Assembly: GCA_022799035.1 (NCBI GenBank)
Contig: JAAWNQ010000004.1
Span: forward strand, 42,073 to 106,072
DNA from: Oscillospiraceae bacterium
GTDB taxonomy: Bacteria; Bacillota; Clostridia; Oscillospirales; Oscillospiraceae
Length of the DNA: 64,000 bases
Reading direction: 5' to 3'
Part shown: piece by piece, positions 41,943 to 51,246 of the stretch
Numbering within the stretch: the stretch's first letter is position 1
Layout: every line of letters starts with the position of its first letter
The notes under the pieces: model-generated
What the model was told of the DNA's origin: nothing
The model's database searches: none
What the model saw: only the letters and a program-made list of their open reading frames with translations
Position numbers and translations under genes: made by a program

Positions 41943-43220
41943 TTAATCCGGCAGCTGAAAACTCATACTGGGGAACATGGTCAGCGCGTTCTGCCGCACC
42001 CCGTTCTTCCTCAGCTCCAGGTGGAGGTGGTTGCCCGTGGAGGAGCCGGTGGAACCCACCAGACCCAGCACCTGACCCTGGGAGACGATATCCCCCTCCT
42101 TCACCTTCCGGGAGCCCCGCTGCATGTGGGCATACAGGGTAGTGATCCCGTTGCCGTGGTTGACCACCACATACTCCCCGTAGGAGCTGGGGGCATAGGC
42201 TGAGGTCACCACCACCCCTCCCTTCACCGACTTGACGGAGGTGCCGCCGGGGGCAGGGATATCGGTACCCGAGTGGTTGTGATATTTCCCCGTGATGGGG
42301 TGGGTCCGGGGGCCGAACACGGAAGTGATCCTGGTATAGCTGGCGGGCAGGGGATAGAGATATCCCGTCCCCGGGTCAAAGGTGATCTGACCCTCGGCGA
42401 TCTTCCGCTCCAGCTCCTTCTCCTTCTTGGCCAGCTCCTTGGCGATCCGTTCCTCCTCGGCGTCGGCGGCGGCCACCAGGGCCTCCCAGTTGGCTTCGCT
42501 CTGCTTCAGTTCGTCCAGTACCGCCTGGGACTCCGCCACCTTGCTGGCCTGCTCCGCTCGCTGGAGCTCCTGCTGGGCCTTCTGCTCCTCCAGACCTGTA
42601 CGGGCCTCGTTGAGGGAGGCCAGAGTGGCCTCCACCTCCTGCCGCGCCGTCACCAGAGCGTCCACCACCGAGTTGTCGTACTCCATAATGAGGTCCACCA
42701 TAGCCAACCGGTCCAGCAAATCGGAGAAATCGCTGGCCGAGAACAACACCGACCAGTAGGAGATGTCCCCTGACTCCTCCATGGACCGGGCCCTCTGACA
42801 GAAGCGGTCATAAGCCGCTGTCTCCCTGTTTTGGGCCTCCTCCAGGGCTTGCTCCTCAGCCACGATAAGCTGTGTATATGTATCGATCTGGCTCTGGGTG
42901 TTGGCCAGCTCCGCGTCGATCGCCGCCAACTGCTGCGCCAGCAGCTCCTTCTTTCTCATGGCCTGGGCCTTGTCGTTCTGAACGGCGTTGAGCTGCTCCT
43001 GAAGCTCTTTTTTCTTGGCGGTGGCCTCCCCCGCCGCTCCCTTCAGACCGGAGATCTGCTCCCGCAGCTCCGCCTGGGTCACCGCCCCGGCATTCAGTAT
43101 GGCCGTGCTGAGCAGGGGCAGGAGCAGGGCCAGAGCCAGCAGAACACAGATGATGACGCTGAACACCCGGCGTTTGTCCATCTTTTGTTTTTTTTGCTTG
43201 TTTTGCGGTGTTTTTCCCAC
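41943..43220 (-). CDS. Murein hydrolase activator / M23 peptidase with long coiled coil (EnvC-like)
   Basis: A 425-residue exported protein. A basic N-terminus and membrane segment (about 19-42) lead to two coiled-coil stretches (about 50-130 and 180-270), then an M23/LytM domain (about 305-425) with THPITGKYHNHSGTDIPAPGG, VVVNHGNGITTLYAHM and GSTGSSTGNHLHLELR. Usual zinc-site His and Asp residues are present (H-S-G-T-D, HLH), so it may be active as an endopeptidase. GTG 43220 follows AAGGAGG. It lies downstream of ftsEX, whose conformational signal is known to activate such coiled-coil partners. Confidence 0.93.
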   Translation of the reverse strand: MGKTPQNKQKKQKMDKRRVFSVIICVLLALALLLPLLSTAILNAGAVTQAELREQISGLKGAAGEATAKKKELQEQLNAVQNDKAQAMRKKELLAQQLAAIDAELANTQSQIDTYTQLIVAEEQALEEAQNRETAAYDRFCQRARSMEESGDISYWSVLFSASDFSDLLDRLAMVDLIMEYDNSVVDALVTARQEVEATLASLNEARTGLEEQKAQQELQRAEQASKVAESQAVLDELKQSEANWEALVAAADAEEERIAKELAKKEKELERKIAEGQITFDPGTGYLYPLPASYTRITSVFGPRTHPITGKYHNHSGTDIPAPGGTSVKSVKGGVVVTSAYAPSSYGEYVVVNHGNGITTLYAHMQRGSRKVKEGDIVSQGQVLGLVGSTGSSTGNHLHLELRKNGVRQNALTMFPSMSFQLPD

Positions 43221-43272
43221 GGTTTGAACCTCCTTGGGCGGTATAACAAGGGGGCAAAAGCCCTTTTACAAA

Positions 43273-44172
43273 TCAGACCTGCAAGAACTTCCGGATGGCC
43301 ATTACCGAGCCCCCGGTGCCGACCACCAGACCGGTGGCGGCAAAGATCCCCAGCACCATGTTCCAGATCTCCCCAAAGGGGATCACGGTGATAAGCTGAA
43401 AGGTATCCCCCGTGTCGATGGCCTGGGCAATGAGCGCGTAGACCCCCCACTGGAGAAAGAAAGCCACCACCGCGCCGAACAGCCCCAGGAGCATCCCCTC
43501 AAAGACAAAGGGTCCCCGGACAAAGCCGTTGGTGGCGCCGCACATCTTCATAATGGCGATCTCCTCCCGCCGGGTAAATGTGCCCAGCTTGATGGTATTG
43601 TAGATGATGAACAGGGAGATAGCCAGCAGCATGAAGATCAGAATGAGGGCGATGGCGGTAGCCACGTTCCGAATGAGCACAAAGCCCTCGGCCACCTCGG
43701 GGGCGGCCTGATGGCCCTCGATGCCCTCCACCCCCTCCACCGCGTCGATGGTGGCCTGGAGAAGGCTCAGATCCTTCACATGGACCGAGTACCGATCCCG
43801 AAACACCTCCGCGGGCAATTCGGAGTACAGCCCGGCGTTGGCGTCGCTGGCGTACTTTTCGGCGTAATTTTGCTGGGCCGTCTCTTTGGTCTCAAAGGCG
43901 ACGGCCGCCACGTTGGGGAGGGCCTCCAGCCGTCCCTGTAAAGCCTGCGCCTGCTCCCGGGTATAGCTTTCGTCCACGAAGGCCAAAAACTCATTGTCCC
44001 GCTCCAGCTTTCCCAGCTCCCGCTCCAGGTTCAAGGCCACCAGAGAGAAGGATCCCATGATGAGAAGACAAGCCACGATCATCATCACCGCGGCAAAGGA
44101 CATGAGTCCGTGGGTGAAGATGGAGTGGAAGCCCTCGGAAAAATAGTATCCCAAATTATATGATTTCTTCAT
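43273..44172 (-). CDS. ftsX: Cell division protein FtsX
   Basis: A 299-residue FtsX. It has a membrane segment near residues 22-44, an extracytoplasmic loop of about 120 residues, and three C-terminal segments (about 175, 225 and 270), the four-segment FtsX topology. The motif EEIAIMKMCGATNGFVRGPF is family-typical. With FtsE it transmits ATP hydrolysis to wall hydrolases. Its start overlaps the 3' end of ftsE by 17 bases. Confidence 0.95.
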   Translation of the reverse strand: MKKSYNLGYYFSEGFHSIFTHGLMSFAAVMMIVACLLIMGSFSLVALNLERELGKLERDNEFLAFVDESYTREQAQALQGRLEALPNVAAVAFETKETAQQNYAEKYASDANAGLYSELPAEVFRDRYSVHVKDLSLLQATIDAVEGVEGIEGHQAAPEVAEGFVLIRNVATAIALILIFMLLAISLFIIYNTIKLGTFTRREEIAIMKMCGATNGFVRGPFVFEGMLLGLFGAVVAFFLQWGVYALIAQAIDTGDTFQLITVIPFGEIWNMVLGIFAATGLVVGTGGSVMAIRKFLQV

Positions 44173-44848
44173 TTTTATAGTACCCGCCTGTCTCGTCGCT
44201 GATGATACGTCCGTTTTCGATGGCGATGACCCGTTTGGAAAACCGGTTCACCAGCTCCTTCTCGTGGGTCACCACCAACATGGTGGTCCCCAGTTCGTTG
44301 ATCTTTTCCAGCAGGGTCATGATCTCCAAAGACCGCTGGGGATCCAGATTCCCCGTGGGCTCGTCGGCAATGATCATCTGGGGATTGTTCACCAATGCCC
44401 GGGCGATAGCCACCCGCTGCTGCTCCCCGCCGGAAAGCTGTGAGGGATACCGGTCCCCCTTCCGCATCAAATCCACCAGGTCCAGCACATAGCTGATCCG
44501 CTTCCGGATCTCCCGGGGGGAGGCTCCCACCGCCCGCATGGCAAACTCCAGATTCTCCCGCACCGTTTTTTTCTCAATGAGACGGAAGTCCTGGAATATG
44601 ACCCCCAGGGTCCGGCGCATATAGGGGATCTGGTTGGGGCGGATGCTGTTCATATTGTATCCATTCACCATGATCCGCCCCCCGGAGGCCTGCTCCTCCC
44701 CGGTGATGAGCTTGATGATGGTGGATTTACCGGAACCGGAAGGCCCCACCAGGAAAGTAAACTCTCCGTCGTCGATCCGCATGGAGACCCCCTTCAGGGC
44801 CTTGGTCCCGTTATCATAGCTTTTTTGGATATCCAGAAAACGTATCAT
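44156..44848 (-). CDS. ftsE: Cell division ATP-binding protein FtsE
   Basis: A 230-residue ABC ATPase: Walker A GPSGSGKSTIIKL, Q-loop region VIFQDFRLIEKKTV, signature QLSGGEQQRVAIARAL, Walker B MIIADEPTGNLD and the switch His in VVTHEKEL. ATG 44848 (MIRFLDIQKSY) follows AGGAGTC; a longer upstream frame runs through an inverted repeat and is unlikely. First gene of ftsE-ftsX-M23-ctpA. Confidence 0.96.
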   Translation of the reverse strand: MIRFLDIQKSYDNGTKALKGVSMRIDDGEFTFLVGPSGSGKSTIIKLITGEEQASGGRIMVNGYNMNSIRPNQIPYMRRTLGVIFQDFRLIEKKTVRENLEFAMRAVGASPREIRKRISYVLDLVDLMRKGDRYPSQLSGGEQQRVAIARALVNNPQMIIADEPTGNLDPQRSLEIMTLLEKINELGTTMLVVTHEKELVNRFSKRVIAIENGRIISDETGGYYKNEEII

Positions 44849-44866
44849 CTTTGACTCCTCATAAGA

Positions 44867-44917
44867 CGATTGACAATCTGTCCGGGGCATGGACCGCCTC
44901 CGTTTGATTGTCAATCG
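44867..44917. repeat. 12-bp perfect inverted repeat upstream of ftsE
   Basis: CGATTGACAATC (44867-44878) and GATTGTCAATCG (44906-44917) are 27 bases apart, between ftsE and the CdaR-type gene. Each arm contains TTGACA or its complement. It is a possible operator pair or leader stem. Confidence 0.65.
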
Positions 44918-44940
44918 CTTTCTCCTATGCAGACTGTGCC

Positions 44941-46032
44941 TTACCCCTCGATCCCCCGGGACACCAGATACTTCTTGACCATGATGGCCACCTTGAAAGT
45001 GATGACGTCGTCAAACTCCCGCAGATCCAGGCCCGTGAGCTTCTTGATCTTCTCCAGCCGGTAGACCAGAGTGTTCCGGTGGACAAAGAGCTTTCTGGCG
45101 GTCTCAGACACATTCAGGTTGTTTTCAAAGAACTTGTTGATGGTAAACAGAGTCTCCTGATCCAGAGCGTCGATGGGATTCTTCTTAAAGACCTCCTGGA
45201 GGAACATCTCGCACAGGGTGGTGGGAAGCTGATAGATCAACCGTCCGATACCCAGATTCTCATAGTTAATAACGGTCTGCTCGGTCTCAAAGACCTTGCC
45301 CACCTCAATGGCAAGCTGGGCCTCCTTGTAAGAGCGGGCCAGATCCCGGATGTTACCCACCACGGTACCAATGCCCACCACCACCTTCAGCTCCAGCTCG
45401 GCAGCCAGAGTCTCCTGGATCTGGGCGGCAGACTTGTCCAGCTTCTTGCCCTCGGTCCCCTCGGGGAACTGGCGGATGACCGCCACATCAGTCTCGCTCA
45501 TCGACAGGACAAAATCGGCCTGCTTGTCGGGAAACATGGCCTGAATGGCGTCGATCATAGCTGGATTGGCGGGCTCCGGCTGGCGCACCAGGAAGACCCC
45601 CCGGTACACGTCGCAGTCAAAATGGAGCTCCTTGGCCCGGACATAGATATCCCCCAAAAGGATGTTATCCGAAATGATATTCTTTACAAAGGTCCCCTTG
45701 TCGTGCTTCTCCTCATAGCTCTGCTTGGCTCCGCTCAGAGCCACGGCAGAGACCAGGCACAGGGAGCGGGCGATCTCATCCTCCCCCTCCACGAACCCGG
45801 CATACTCCAGTTGGGCGCCCCAACGGGCCAACGGTTTAAAGGTCTTTCCCTCAAAGGTGACCACCCCGGTCTCAGCAGCGTTGACCACCTCCACCGCGCC
45901 GGCCCACCGTGCTCCCATCAGGGAAAGGTCGTTGCAAGCGATGACAGTACCCTCCGCGTCAATAACGCCTACCGCCCGCTCTGTTCCCTCTTTCATTTGC
46001 AGCACAACGCTTTGAAAAATCCTGTTGGGCAT
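44941..46032 (-). CDS. CdaR/PucR-type transcriptional regulator
   Basis: A 363-residue regulator. Its N-terminal part (about 5-130, ERAVGVIDAEGTVIACNDL) is a sugar-diacid-recognition or PAS-like sensor region, followed by a GGDEF-like middle and a C-terminal PucR-type HTH with FFENNLNVSETARKLFVHRNTLVYRLEKI. Such proteins usually control sugar-diacid, purine or amino-acid catabolism, but no catabolic genes are adjacent. ATG 46032 follows GGGAGGG. It may regulate the downstream division genes, which would be unusual. Confidence 0.88.
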   Translation of the reverse strand: MPNRIFQSVVLQMKEGTERAVGVIDAEGTVIACNDLSLMGARWAGAVEVVNAAETGVVTFEGKTFKPLARWGAQLEYAGFVEGEDEIARSLCLVSAVALSGAKQSYEEKHDKGTFVKNIISDNILLGDIYVRAKELHFDCDVYRGVFLVRQPEPANPAMIDAIQAMFPDKQADFVLSMSETDVAVIRQFPEGTEGKKLDKSAAQIQETLAAELELKVVVGIGTVVGNIRDLARSYKEAQLAIEVGKVFETEQTVINYENLGIGRLIYQLPTTLCEMFLQEVFKKNPIDALDQETLFTINKFFENNLNVSETARKLFVHRNTLVYRLEKIKKLTGLDLREFDDVITFKVAIMVKKYLVSRGIEG

Positions 46033-46089
46033 TTGGGACCCTCCCTTTCTATATTTCCCTCTGGGCAAACTCAATTTTCCGCTATTCTG

Positions 46090-46118
46090 ATTATAGCGGA
46101 TTTTTTCTCCCTTTTCAA
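46090..46118 (-). promoter_or_regulatory. Sigma-A promoter for the CdaR-type gene, with hairpin over the -10
   Basis: On the minus strand TTGAAA (46118-46113), 17 bases, TATAAT (46095-46090). CCGCTAT / ATAGCGG arms at about 46079-46099 overlap the -10 box. Confidence 0.8.
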
Positions 46119-46159
46119 TAGGAAACGACAAGTTTTTTGTGAAAAGTGCCTAAATCCAT

Positions 46160-46864
46160 TTATTGGCACCTTCGGAGGTCCTCTATCTCCCTCCCGGTAA
46201 GGGGTCTCCACTGCCCGGGAGACAAAGCCTCATCCAAAACCAGAGGCCCGAAGGTGAGCCGCTTGAGAAACACCACCCGCTTGCCCCGGGCGGCACACAT
46301 CCGCTTAATCTGATGATATTTTCCCTCCCGGAGGGTCACCAGGGCCTCGCCGGGTCCTAACCGCTCCAGCCCCGCCGGAAGGCACTCGTACCCATCGGCC
46401 AGGATGACCCCCTCCCGGAAGGCCCTCTCGTCCTCCCCGTCCAGCTCCCCCTCCACCCGGACCAGATAGGTCTTGTCCACGTGGCGCTTGGGGGATAGGA
46501 GAGCGTGGGCCAACGCCCCGTCGTTGGTGAGCAGGAGCAGCCCCACCGTATCCTTGTCCAGCCGCCCCGACGGGAAAAGACCGATCCTTTGGAGATATCC
46601 GGGCAGCAGGGAGAGCACCGTCTTCTCCCGTGGATCCTCGGTGGCCGACACCAGCCCGTCAGGCTTGTGAAGCATGAGATAGGTATATTTTTCCGCCAGG
46701 ACAGGCTCTCCATCCACCTGAAGCTGGACCGTGGATGGAAATTTCTCCTCCTGGCCCAGGACCACCGCCCCATCCGCTGTCACCCTGCCCCCCCGGATCA
46801 GCTCAGCGGCCTCCCTCCGGGACCAGCGGCCCGTACTTGCCAACAGCTTGTCGATACGATCCAC
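46160..46864 (-). CDS. 16S rRNA pseudouridine synthase (RsuA family)
   Basis: A 234-residue enzyme. An S4 RNA-binding domain (1-60, MDRIDKLLASTGRWSRREA) precedes the pseudouridine synthase core with the catalytic Asp in GRLDKDTVGLLLLTNDG and LREGKYHQIKRMCAARG. RsuA-type enzymes modify U516 of 16S rRNA; the exact site here is inferred. The start is GTG 46864 after GGGAGGG. Confidence 0.92.
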   Translation of the reverse strand: MDRIDKLLASTGRWSRREAAELIRGGRVTADGAVVLGQEEKFPSTVQLQVDGEPVLAEKYTYLMLHKPDGLVSATEDPREKTVLSLLPGYLQRIGLFPSGRLDKDTVGLLLLTNDGALAHALLSPKRHVDKTYLVRVEGELDGEDERAFREGVILADGYECLPAGLERLGPGEALVTLREGKYHQIKRMCAARGKRVVFLKRLTFGPLVLDEALSPGQWRPLTGREIEDLRRCQ

Positions 46865-46954
46865 CCGGATCCCTCCCTTTATTTTACGGATATTGTATCA
46901 TAAGACAAGCTCCTTTTCCATATCAATAGAGCAAAGTCAAATAGATAAGGGGCG

Positions 46955-47419
46955 ATGGATGTGTTCATCTGGACGGCAAAACTGAACAAAAAGAAGCTGG
47001 CGCTCACCCTGGCGGCGGCCCTGCTGGTCTCCGCGGGAGCTCTCACCTTTCTGGGCAGCCGGGGGACGGCGGCCTCCGCCTCCGTGAGCCCCAAGGGAGT
47101 CAAGACCGAGGAGGACCGGGTCTCCTACCTCCAGGAGTGGGGCTGGCAGGTCACTCCCCAGGCGGTCCTGGTGGAGGAGCTGGCTCTCCCCGAGGAATTT
47201 GGAGAGGAGTACACCAAATACCTGGAACTCCAGACCGGCCAGGGCTTCGACCTGACCAAATACACCGGCAAACGGATCCGGCGGTACACCTATGAGGTGC
47301 TGAACTATCCCACCGGGGAGACCGGGGTGGTGGCCCATCTCCTGATCTGCAAAAATACCGTCATCGGCGGCGAGGTGTTGGGGGGCTCCTTCCTCCACGG
47401 CCTCTCCATGCCCGAGTGA
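46955..47419 (+). CDS. DUF4830-type exported protein
   Basis: A 154-residue protein with an N-terminal membrane segment (about 14-33) and an extracytoplasmic domain: YLQEWGWQV, LPEEFGEEYTKYLELQTGQGFDLTKYTGK, YTYEVLNYPTGETGVVAHLL and GGEVLGGSFLHGL, which fits the DUF4830 family of Clostridia. ATG 46955 is taken; a GTG at 46961 is better spaced from AAGGGG and is a fair alternative. The role of the family is unknown. Confidence 0.8.
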   Translation: MDVFIWTAKLNKKKLALTLAAALLVSAGALTFLGSRGTAASASVSPKGVKTEEDRVSYLQEWGWQVTPQAVLVEELALPEEFGEEYTKYLELQTGQGFDLTKYTGKRIRRYTYEVLNYPTGETGVVAHLLICKNTVIGGEVLGGSFLHGLSMPE

Positions 47420-47426
47420 AAAGCAA

Positions 47427-47454
47427 ACGCGGCGCTGGTCTGACAGCGCCGCGT
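47427..47454 (+). terminator. Intrinsic terminator after the DUF4830 gene
   Basis: ACGCGGCGCTG and its exact complement around six bases, followed by CTTTTC. Confidence 0.85.
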
Positions 47455-47460
47455 CTTTTC

Positions 47461-48006
47461 TTATTGCTTCAGGATGGTTCCCGCCTGCCAGAGGAACAGC
47501 AGATAGACCACCGCCGTCACCGCCAGGGCAGCCATACCCACTATGCTGAGGACCGCGGCAAACAGCTCCTGCCCCGGCACCCCCATCAGCAGGTTGAAGG
47601 CCAGAACCACGGTCCCGGAGAGCGCGCAGCCTATCCAGGCCGCCCGCCCCATCCGGGAGGGCCGTCCCTTCCGCTGGGCCACCCAGGGCAGGGTGGTAAT
47701 ACAGATCAGGCTCAGGACGACCGTAGTCAATACCAGCCGCACGATAGCCAGCCAGAGCACCGCCATCCCGGTCAGGTTCCTCTGGATCATCTCCACCCCC
47801 AGGGTGTTCACCACCAGCAGAACCAGAGGCACATAGTATTTTCTATCCCCCCGCCCGGCAAAGATCAGCCCCGAGACGGTGATCCCGAAGCTCAGGATCG
47901 AGGCGGCAAACGCCATTTCATTGGAGAAAAAAGTAAGTATATTCAGGCAAAGCCCCAAAAAGATGACCCGAAGCCCCTTTGATATCTCAACCGTATTCTG
48001 CTGCAA
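47461..48006 (-). CDS. Polytopic membrane protein of unknown function
   Basis: A 181-residue protein with about six membrane segments (near 10-28, 34-50, 57-72, 83-105, 122-140, 150-172). It begins at TTG 48006 with GGAG about nine bases upstream and follows the MscS gene almost directly, so the two form an operon. It ends at the terminator shared with the DUF4830 gene. No family recognised. Confidence 0.65.
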   Translation of the reverse strand: MQQNTVEISKGLRVIFLGLCLNILTFFSNEMAFAASILSFGITVSGLIFAGRGDRKYYVPLVLLVVNTLGVEMIQRNLTGMAVLWLAIVRLVLTTVVLSLICITTLPWVAQRKGRPSRMGRAAWIGCALSGTVVLAFNLLMGVPGQELFAAVLSIVGMAALAVTAVVYLLFLWQAGTILKQ

Positions 48007-48009
48007 GGC

Positions 48010-48855
48010 TCATTCTCCTCTCTTGTCCACCATATGGATATTCAGATGATCATAGGTCATCTCGATCCCCGCCCCGTCAAAAGCGGCCTTCACCTGCTCC
48101 AGCAGGTCGAAATACACCGTCCAATAGTCCTCCGTGGCGCACCAGGTCCGCAGGATATACTCCACCGAACTACTGCCATACCCGCTGACCCGGATCAGAG
48201 GCTCCGGGGTGGGCAGGGTCAGGGGATGCTCCCCCACCACCCGGGCGATACACTCCTTCACCCGCTCAGCGGGAGCGTCGTAGGCGGCGGTAAACTTCAA
48301 CTCCACCCGCCGCTTGTCGTTGCCGCTGAAGTTGACGATAGTCTTGGAGGATATCTCCCCATTGGGGATATACACCACCTTGTTGTCCGCGGTGTCCAGC
48401 TTGGTGTAGATCAGCCCCACCTCCTGGATCGTACCGCTCACGCCCCCCGCCTCCACAAAATCCCCGGCAGAGAAGGGATGGGCGGAGAGAAGCATGATGC
48501 CTCCCGCCAGATTGGACAACGTTCCCTGGATGGCCAGGGAGACCGCCAGTCCCAGTACGCTGAGCAGGGCCACCAGACTCGTCATGGGTACCCCCAGGTA
48601 TCCCAGCAGCACACACACAGCCACCACCCACAGCGTCACCTTCAGCCCTGACCGCAGGAAGATCCGCACTCCCCGGTCCAGCTTGGCCTGGACCATGGCC
48701 CGATCGGCCAGGGTGACCAATATCCGAATGGCGGCTATCGCCGCTACCAGCAGGCAGACCAGCACCCCCGCCGTTTTCCAGGAGAATGCCTGCAGCGTCT
48801 GCTGCACGATATCCAAGGTCTCCTGTGCCGCCTCCGTATCTATCGTGGTAGGCAT
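48010..48855 (-). CDS. MscS-family mechanosensitive channel
   Basis: A 281-residue channel. Three membrane segments (about 25-45, 70-90, 95-120), with the pore helix in LAVSLAIQGTLSNLAGGIMLL, then the beta domain (FSAGDFVEAGGVSGTIQEVGLIYTKL, VVYIPNGEISSKTIVNFS) and a C-terminal alpha-beta domain. It releases solutes under hypo-osmotic stress. Start ATG 48855. Confidence 0.95.
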   Translation of the reverse strand: MPTTIDTEAAQETLDIVQQTLQAFSWKTAGVLVCLLVAAIAAIRILVTLADRAMVQAKLDRGVRIFLRSGLKVTLWVVAVCVLLGYLGVPMTSLVALLSVLGLAVSLAIQGTLSNLAGGIMLLSAHPFSAGDFVEAGGVSGTIQEVGLIYTKLDTADNKVVYIPNGEISSKTIVNFSGNDKRRVELKFTAAYDAPAERVKECIARVVGEHPLTLPTPEPLIRVSGYGSSSVEYILRTWCATEDYWTVYFDLLEQVKAAFDGAGIEMTYDHLNIHMVDKRGE

Positions 48856-48894
48856 TATACTCCCCCCTTCCCGATTTTTGAAGCATTGGGATAC

Positions 48895-48923
48895 ATTGTA
48901 GCATATTTCCCCGCAAGTGGCAA
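48895..48923 (-). promoter_or_regulatory. Sigma-A promoter for the MscS gene
   Basis: On the minus strand TTGCCA (48923-48918), 17 bases, TACAAT (48900-48895), with a TG extension before the -10. Confidence 0.75.
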
Positions 48924-48979
48924 GGGCGACCTCCCTGCCAGGCTATCCCAGCTATCCCGGCACACAGCCCTCCCCCCGC

Positions 48980-49708
48980 TCAGGTCTTCCCCGCCCGCAC
49001 CAGCAGCATCATGGGCCGGCGCAGCTCGTCCTTCATTCCCGGTATGTTCATCATGGACTGGGGCGGCTGGGCCTCCTCCAGAGCCTCCAGCCTTAACCCC
49101 GCGTCCAGCAGCCCTCCCAGGATCTGGGTCAGGGTGTGGTGCTGCTTGACCACCTCACAGCCCAAAAAATGGGTGGTCCGGGGACCCGGATAAAAATAGT
49201 CGTCCACCGGCCAGTATTTCGGTTTCCCGTCAGGGGTGTAGATCCAATCCTGGTCCACCCCGGCGGTGAAGACGGGGTGTTCAATATTAAAAAGGAACAC
49301 GCCCCCCGGTGCCAGGGTCCGGTACACCTTCCGGAAGATCTTCTCCAGATCGGCCACATAATGCAGCGCCAGATTGGACAGCGCCACATCCCAGGTATCC
49401 CTGGGATACTCGTACTCCTCCAGGGAACACACCCTGTAACGCAGCCTGTCGTCCCGGTTCCGCCGTAAGGCCTCCTCCAGCATTTTGGGACTCATGTCGA
49501 TCCCCAGCACCTCCGCCGCCCCCTGGTCGGCGGCATACTTGCAGTGCCAGCCATAGCCGCACCCCAGGTCCAGCACCCGCTTCCCCTTCAATTCCGGCAT
49601 GAGCCGCTGGAGCTGATGCCACTCCCCGGCCGCGGATAGCCCCTCCTTGCTCCGGGGCATCTGGGCGTATTGGGCAAAAAAGACCTCGTTCTCGTACTCA
49701 TTCTTCAC
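48980..49708 (-). CDS. Class I SAM-dependent methyltransferase
   Basis: A 242-residue enzyme. SAM-binding motif I is VLDLGCGYGWHCKYAADQG, motif II DMSPKMLEEA, and a later motif is DVALSNLALHYVADLEKIF, followed by LAPGGVFLFNIEHPVF. It resembles small-molecule methyltransferases of the Methyltransf_11 type. The substrate is unknown. ATG 49708 is preceded by AGGGGAAC. It stands alone between mscS and tuf. Confidence 0.9.
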   Translation of the reverse strand: MKNEYENEVFFAQYAQMPRSKEGLSAAGEWHQLQRLMPELKGKRVLDLGCGYGWHCKYAADQGAAEVLGIDMSPKMLEEALRRNRDDRLRYRVCSLEEYEYPRDTWDVALSNLALHYVADLEKIFRKVYRTLAPGGVFLFNIEHPVFTAGVDQDWIYTPDGKPKYWPVDDYFYPGPRTTHFLGCEVVKQHHTLTQILGGLLDAGLRLEALEEAQPPQSMMNIPGMKDELRRPMMLLVRAGKT

Positions 49709-49842
49709 AGCGTTCCCCTCCTTTTTTCAAAATGCTACCACACAAAGCCTCGGATTGCAAGCTTTCCCCACCGGATATGCCCAAATCGGAACCCCCAGCC
49801 ATAAAAATATTTCTCCTCCGGCAAAAAGGGACTCCTGCAAAA

Positions 49843-49875
49843 AAGAGAGGACTGGCTCAAAGCCAGTCCTCTCTT
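49843..49875 (-). terminator. Intrinsic terminator of the str operon
   Basis: AAGAGAGGACTGGCT and its exact complement around three bases, with T residues following on the minus strand, 37 bases past the tuf stop. Confidence 0.88.
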
Positions 49876-49911
49876 CAAATAAGGCAATAAAATCACCCAA
49901 AGCTCCGTATC

Positions 49912-51114
49912 TTACTCGTTGACCTTGATGACAACGCCGGAACCCACGGTGTGGCCGCCCTCGCGGATAGCGAAGCGGACGCCCTCCTCGATGGCGATGG
50001 GGGTGATCAGCTCCACGTCCATCTCCACGTTATCGCCGGGCATGCACATCTCAGTGCCCTCGGGCAGGGAAATGACGCCGGTCACGTCGGTGGTACGGAA
50101 GTAGAACTGGGGCCGATAGTTGTTGAAGAAGGGGGTGTGACGGCCGCCCTCGTCCTTGGACAGGACATAGACCTGGCCGCGGAACTTGGTGTGGGGCTTG
50201 ATGGAGCCGGGCTTACAAATGACCTGGCCGCGCTCAATGTCGGTCTTGGCGATACCACGGAGCAGAGCGCCGATGTTGTCGCCGGCCTGGGCCTCGTCCA
50301 TCATCTTGTGGAACATCTCGATGCCGGTGATGACGGTGGTCTTGCTCTCGTCCATCAGGCCGACGATCTCCACGTTGTCGTTCATCTTGACGATACCACG
50401 CTCCACACGGCCGGTAGCCACGGTGCCACGGCCGGAGATGGTGAACACATCCTCCACGGGCATCAGGAAGGGCTGGTCGATCTTACGGTCGGGAGTGGGG
50501 ATATAGCTGTCGACAGCGTCCATCAGCTCCTTAATGCAGGCATACTCAGGAGCGTTGGGATCGCTGGAGTCGCTGATCAAAGCGTTCAGAGCGGAACCCT
50601 TGATGACAGGGATGTCGTCGCCGGGGAACTCATACTTGCTCAGCAGCTCCCGAACCTCCATCTCCACCAGCTCCAGCAGCTCGGGATCGTCCAGCTGGTC
50701 GCACTTGTTCAGGAACACCACGATGGCGGGCACGCCCACCTGACGCGCCAGCAGGATGTGCTCACGGGTCTGGGCCATGGGGCCGTCGGTGGCGGCGATG
50801 ACCAGGATGGCGCCGTCCATCTGAGCAGCGCCGGTGATCATGTTCTTGATATAGTCGGCGTGGCCCGGGCAGTCGACGTGGGCATAGTGCCGCTTCTCGG
50901 TCTCGTACTCCACGTGGGCAGTGTTGATGGTGATGCCGCGCTCCTTCTCCTCAGGAGCCTTGTCGATGCTGTCATAAGCCTCGAACTGGGCCTTGCCCTG
51001 GAGGGAGAGCCACCGGGTGATGGCGGCGGTTAGAGTGGTCTTGCCGTGGTCGACGTGACCGACGGTACCAATGTTAACGTGCTCTTTGGTACGCTCAAAC
51101 TTTTGCTTGGCCAT
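49912..51114 (-). CDS. tuf: Elongation factor Tu
   Basis: A 400-residue GTPase delivering aminoacyl-tRNA to the ribosome. G1 [10 protein letters not shown], switch I region with RGITIN, G3 DCPGHADY, G4 NKCDQ, and GSALNAL; domains II and III complete the protein, ending [18 protein letters not shown] 51114 follows AAGGAGG. It is the last gene of the str operon and also has its own promoter. Confidence 0.98.
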   Translation of the reverse strand: MAKQKFERTKEHVNIGTVGHVDHGKTTLTAAITRWLSLQGKAQFEAYDSIDKAPEEKERGITINTAHVEYETEKRHYAHVDCPGHADYIKNMITGAAQMDGAILVIAATDGPMAQTREHILLARQVGVPAIVVFLNKCDQLDDPELLELVEMEVRELLSKYEFPGDDIPVIKGSALNALISDSSDPNAPEYACIKELMDAVDSYIPTPDRKIDQPFLMPVEDVFTISGRGTVATGRVERGIVKMNDNVEIVGLMDESKTTVITGIEMFHKMMDEAQAGDNIGALLRGIAKTDIERGQVICKPGSIKPHTKFRGQVYVLSKDEGGRHTPFFNNYRPQFYFRTTDVTGVISLPEGTEMCMPGDNVEMDVELITPIAIEEGVRFAIREGGHTVGSGVVIKVNE

Positions 51115-51203
51115 GATGTTTTTCCTCCTTAAAATACACTTTTGTATTTTGCTTCGTTTCGGGTTGGTCTGCAACCCCTTCCGGCTACAGACCGGATATT
51201 GCT

Positions 51204-51232
51204 ATTGTACCGTATCAAACGGGAAAAAGCAA
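51204..51232 (-). promoter_or_regulatory. Sigma-A promoter for tuf
   Basis: On the minus strand TTGCTT (51232-51227), 17 bases, TACAAT (51209-51204). It allows tuf to be expressed above the level of fusA. Confidence 0.75.
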
Positions 51233-51246
51233 CTAAAAATTTACTT

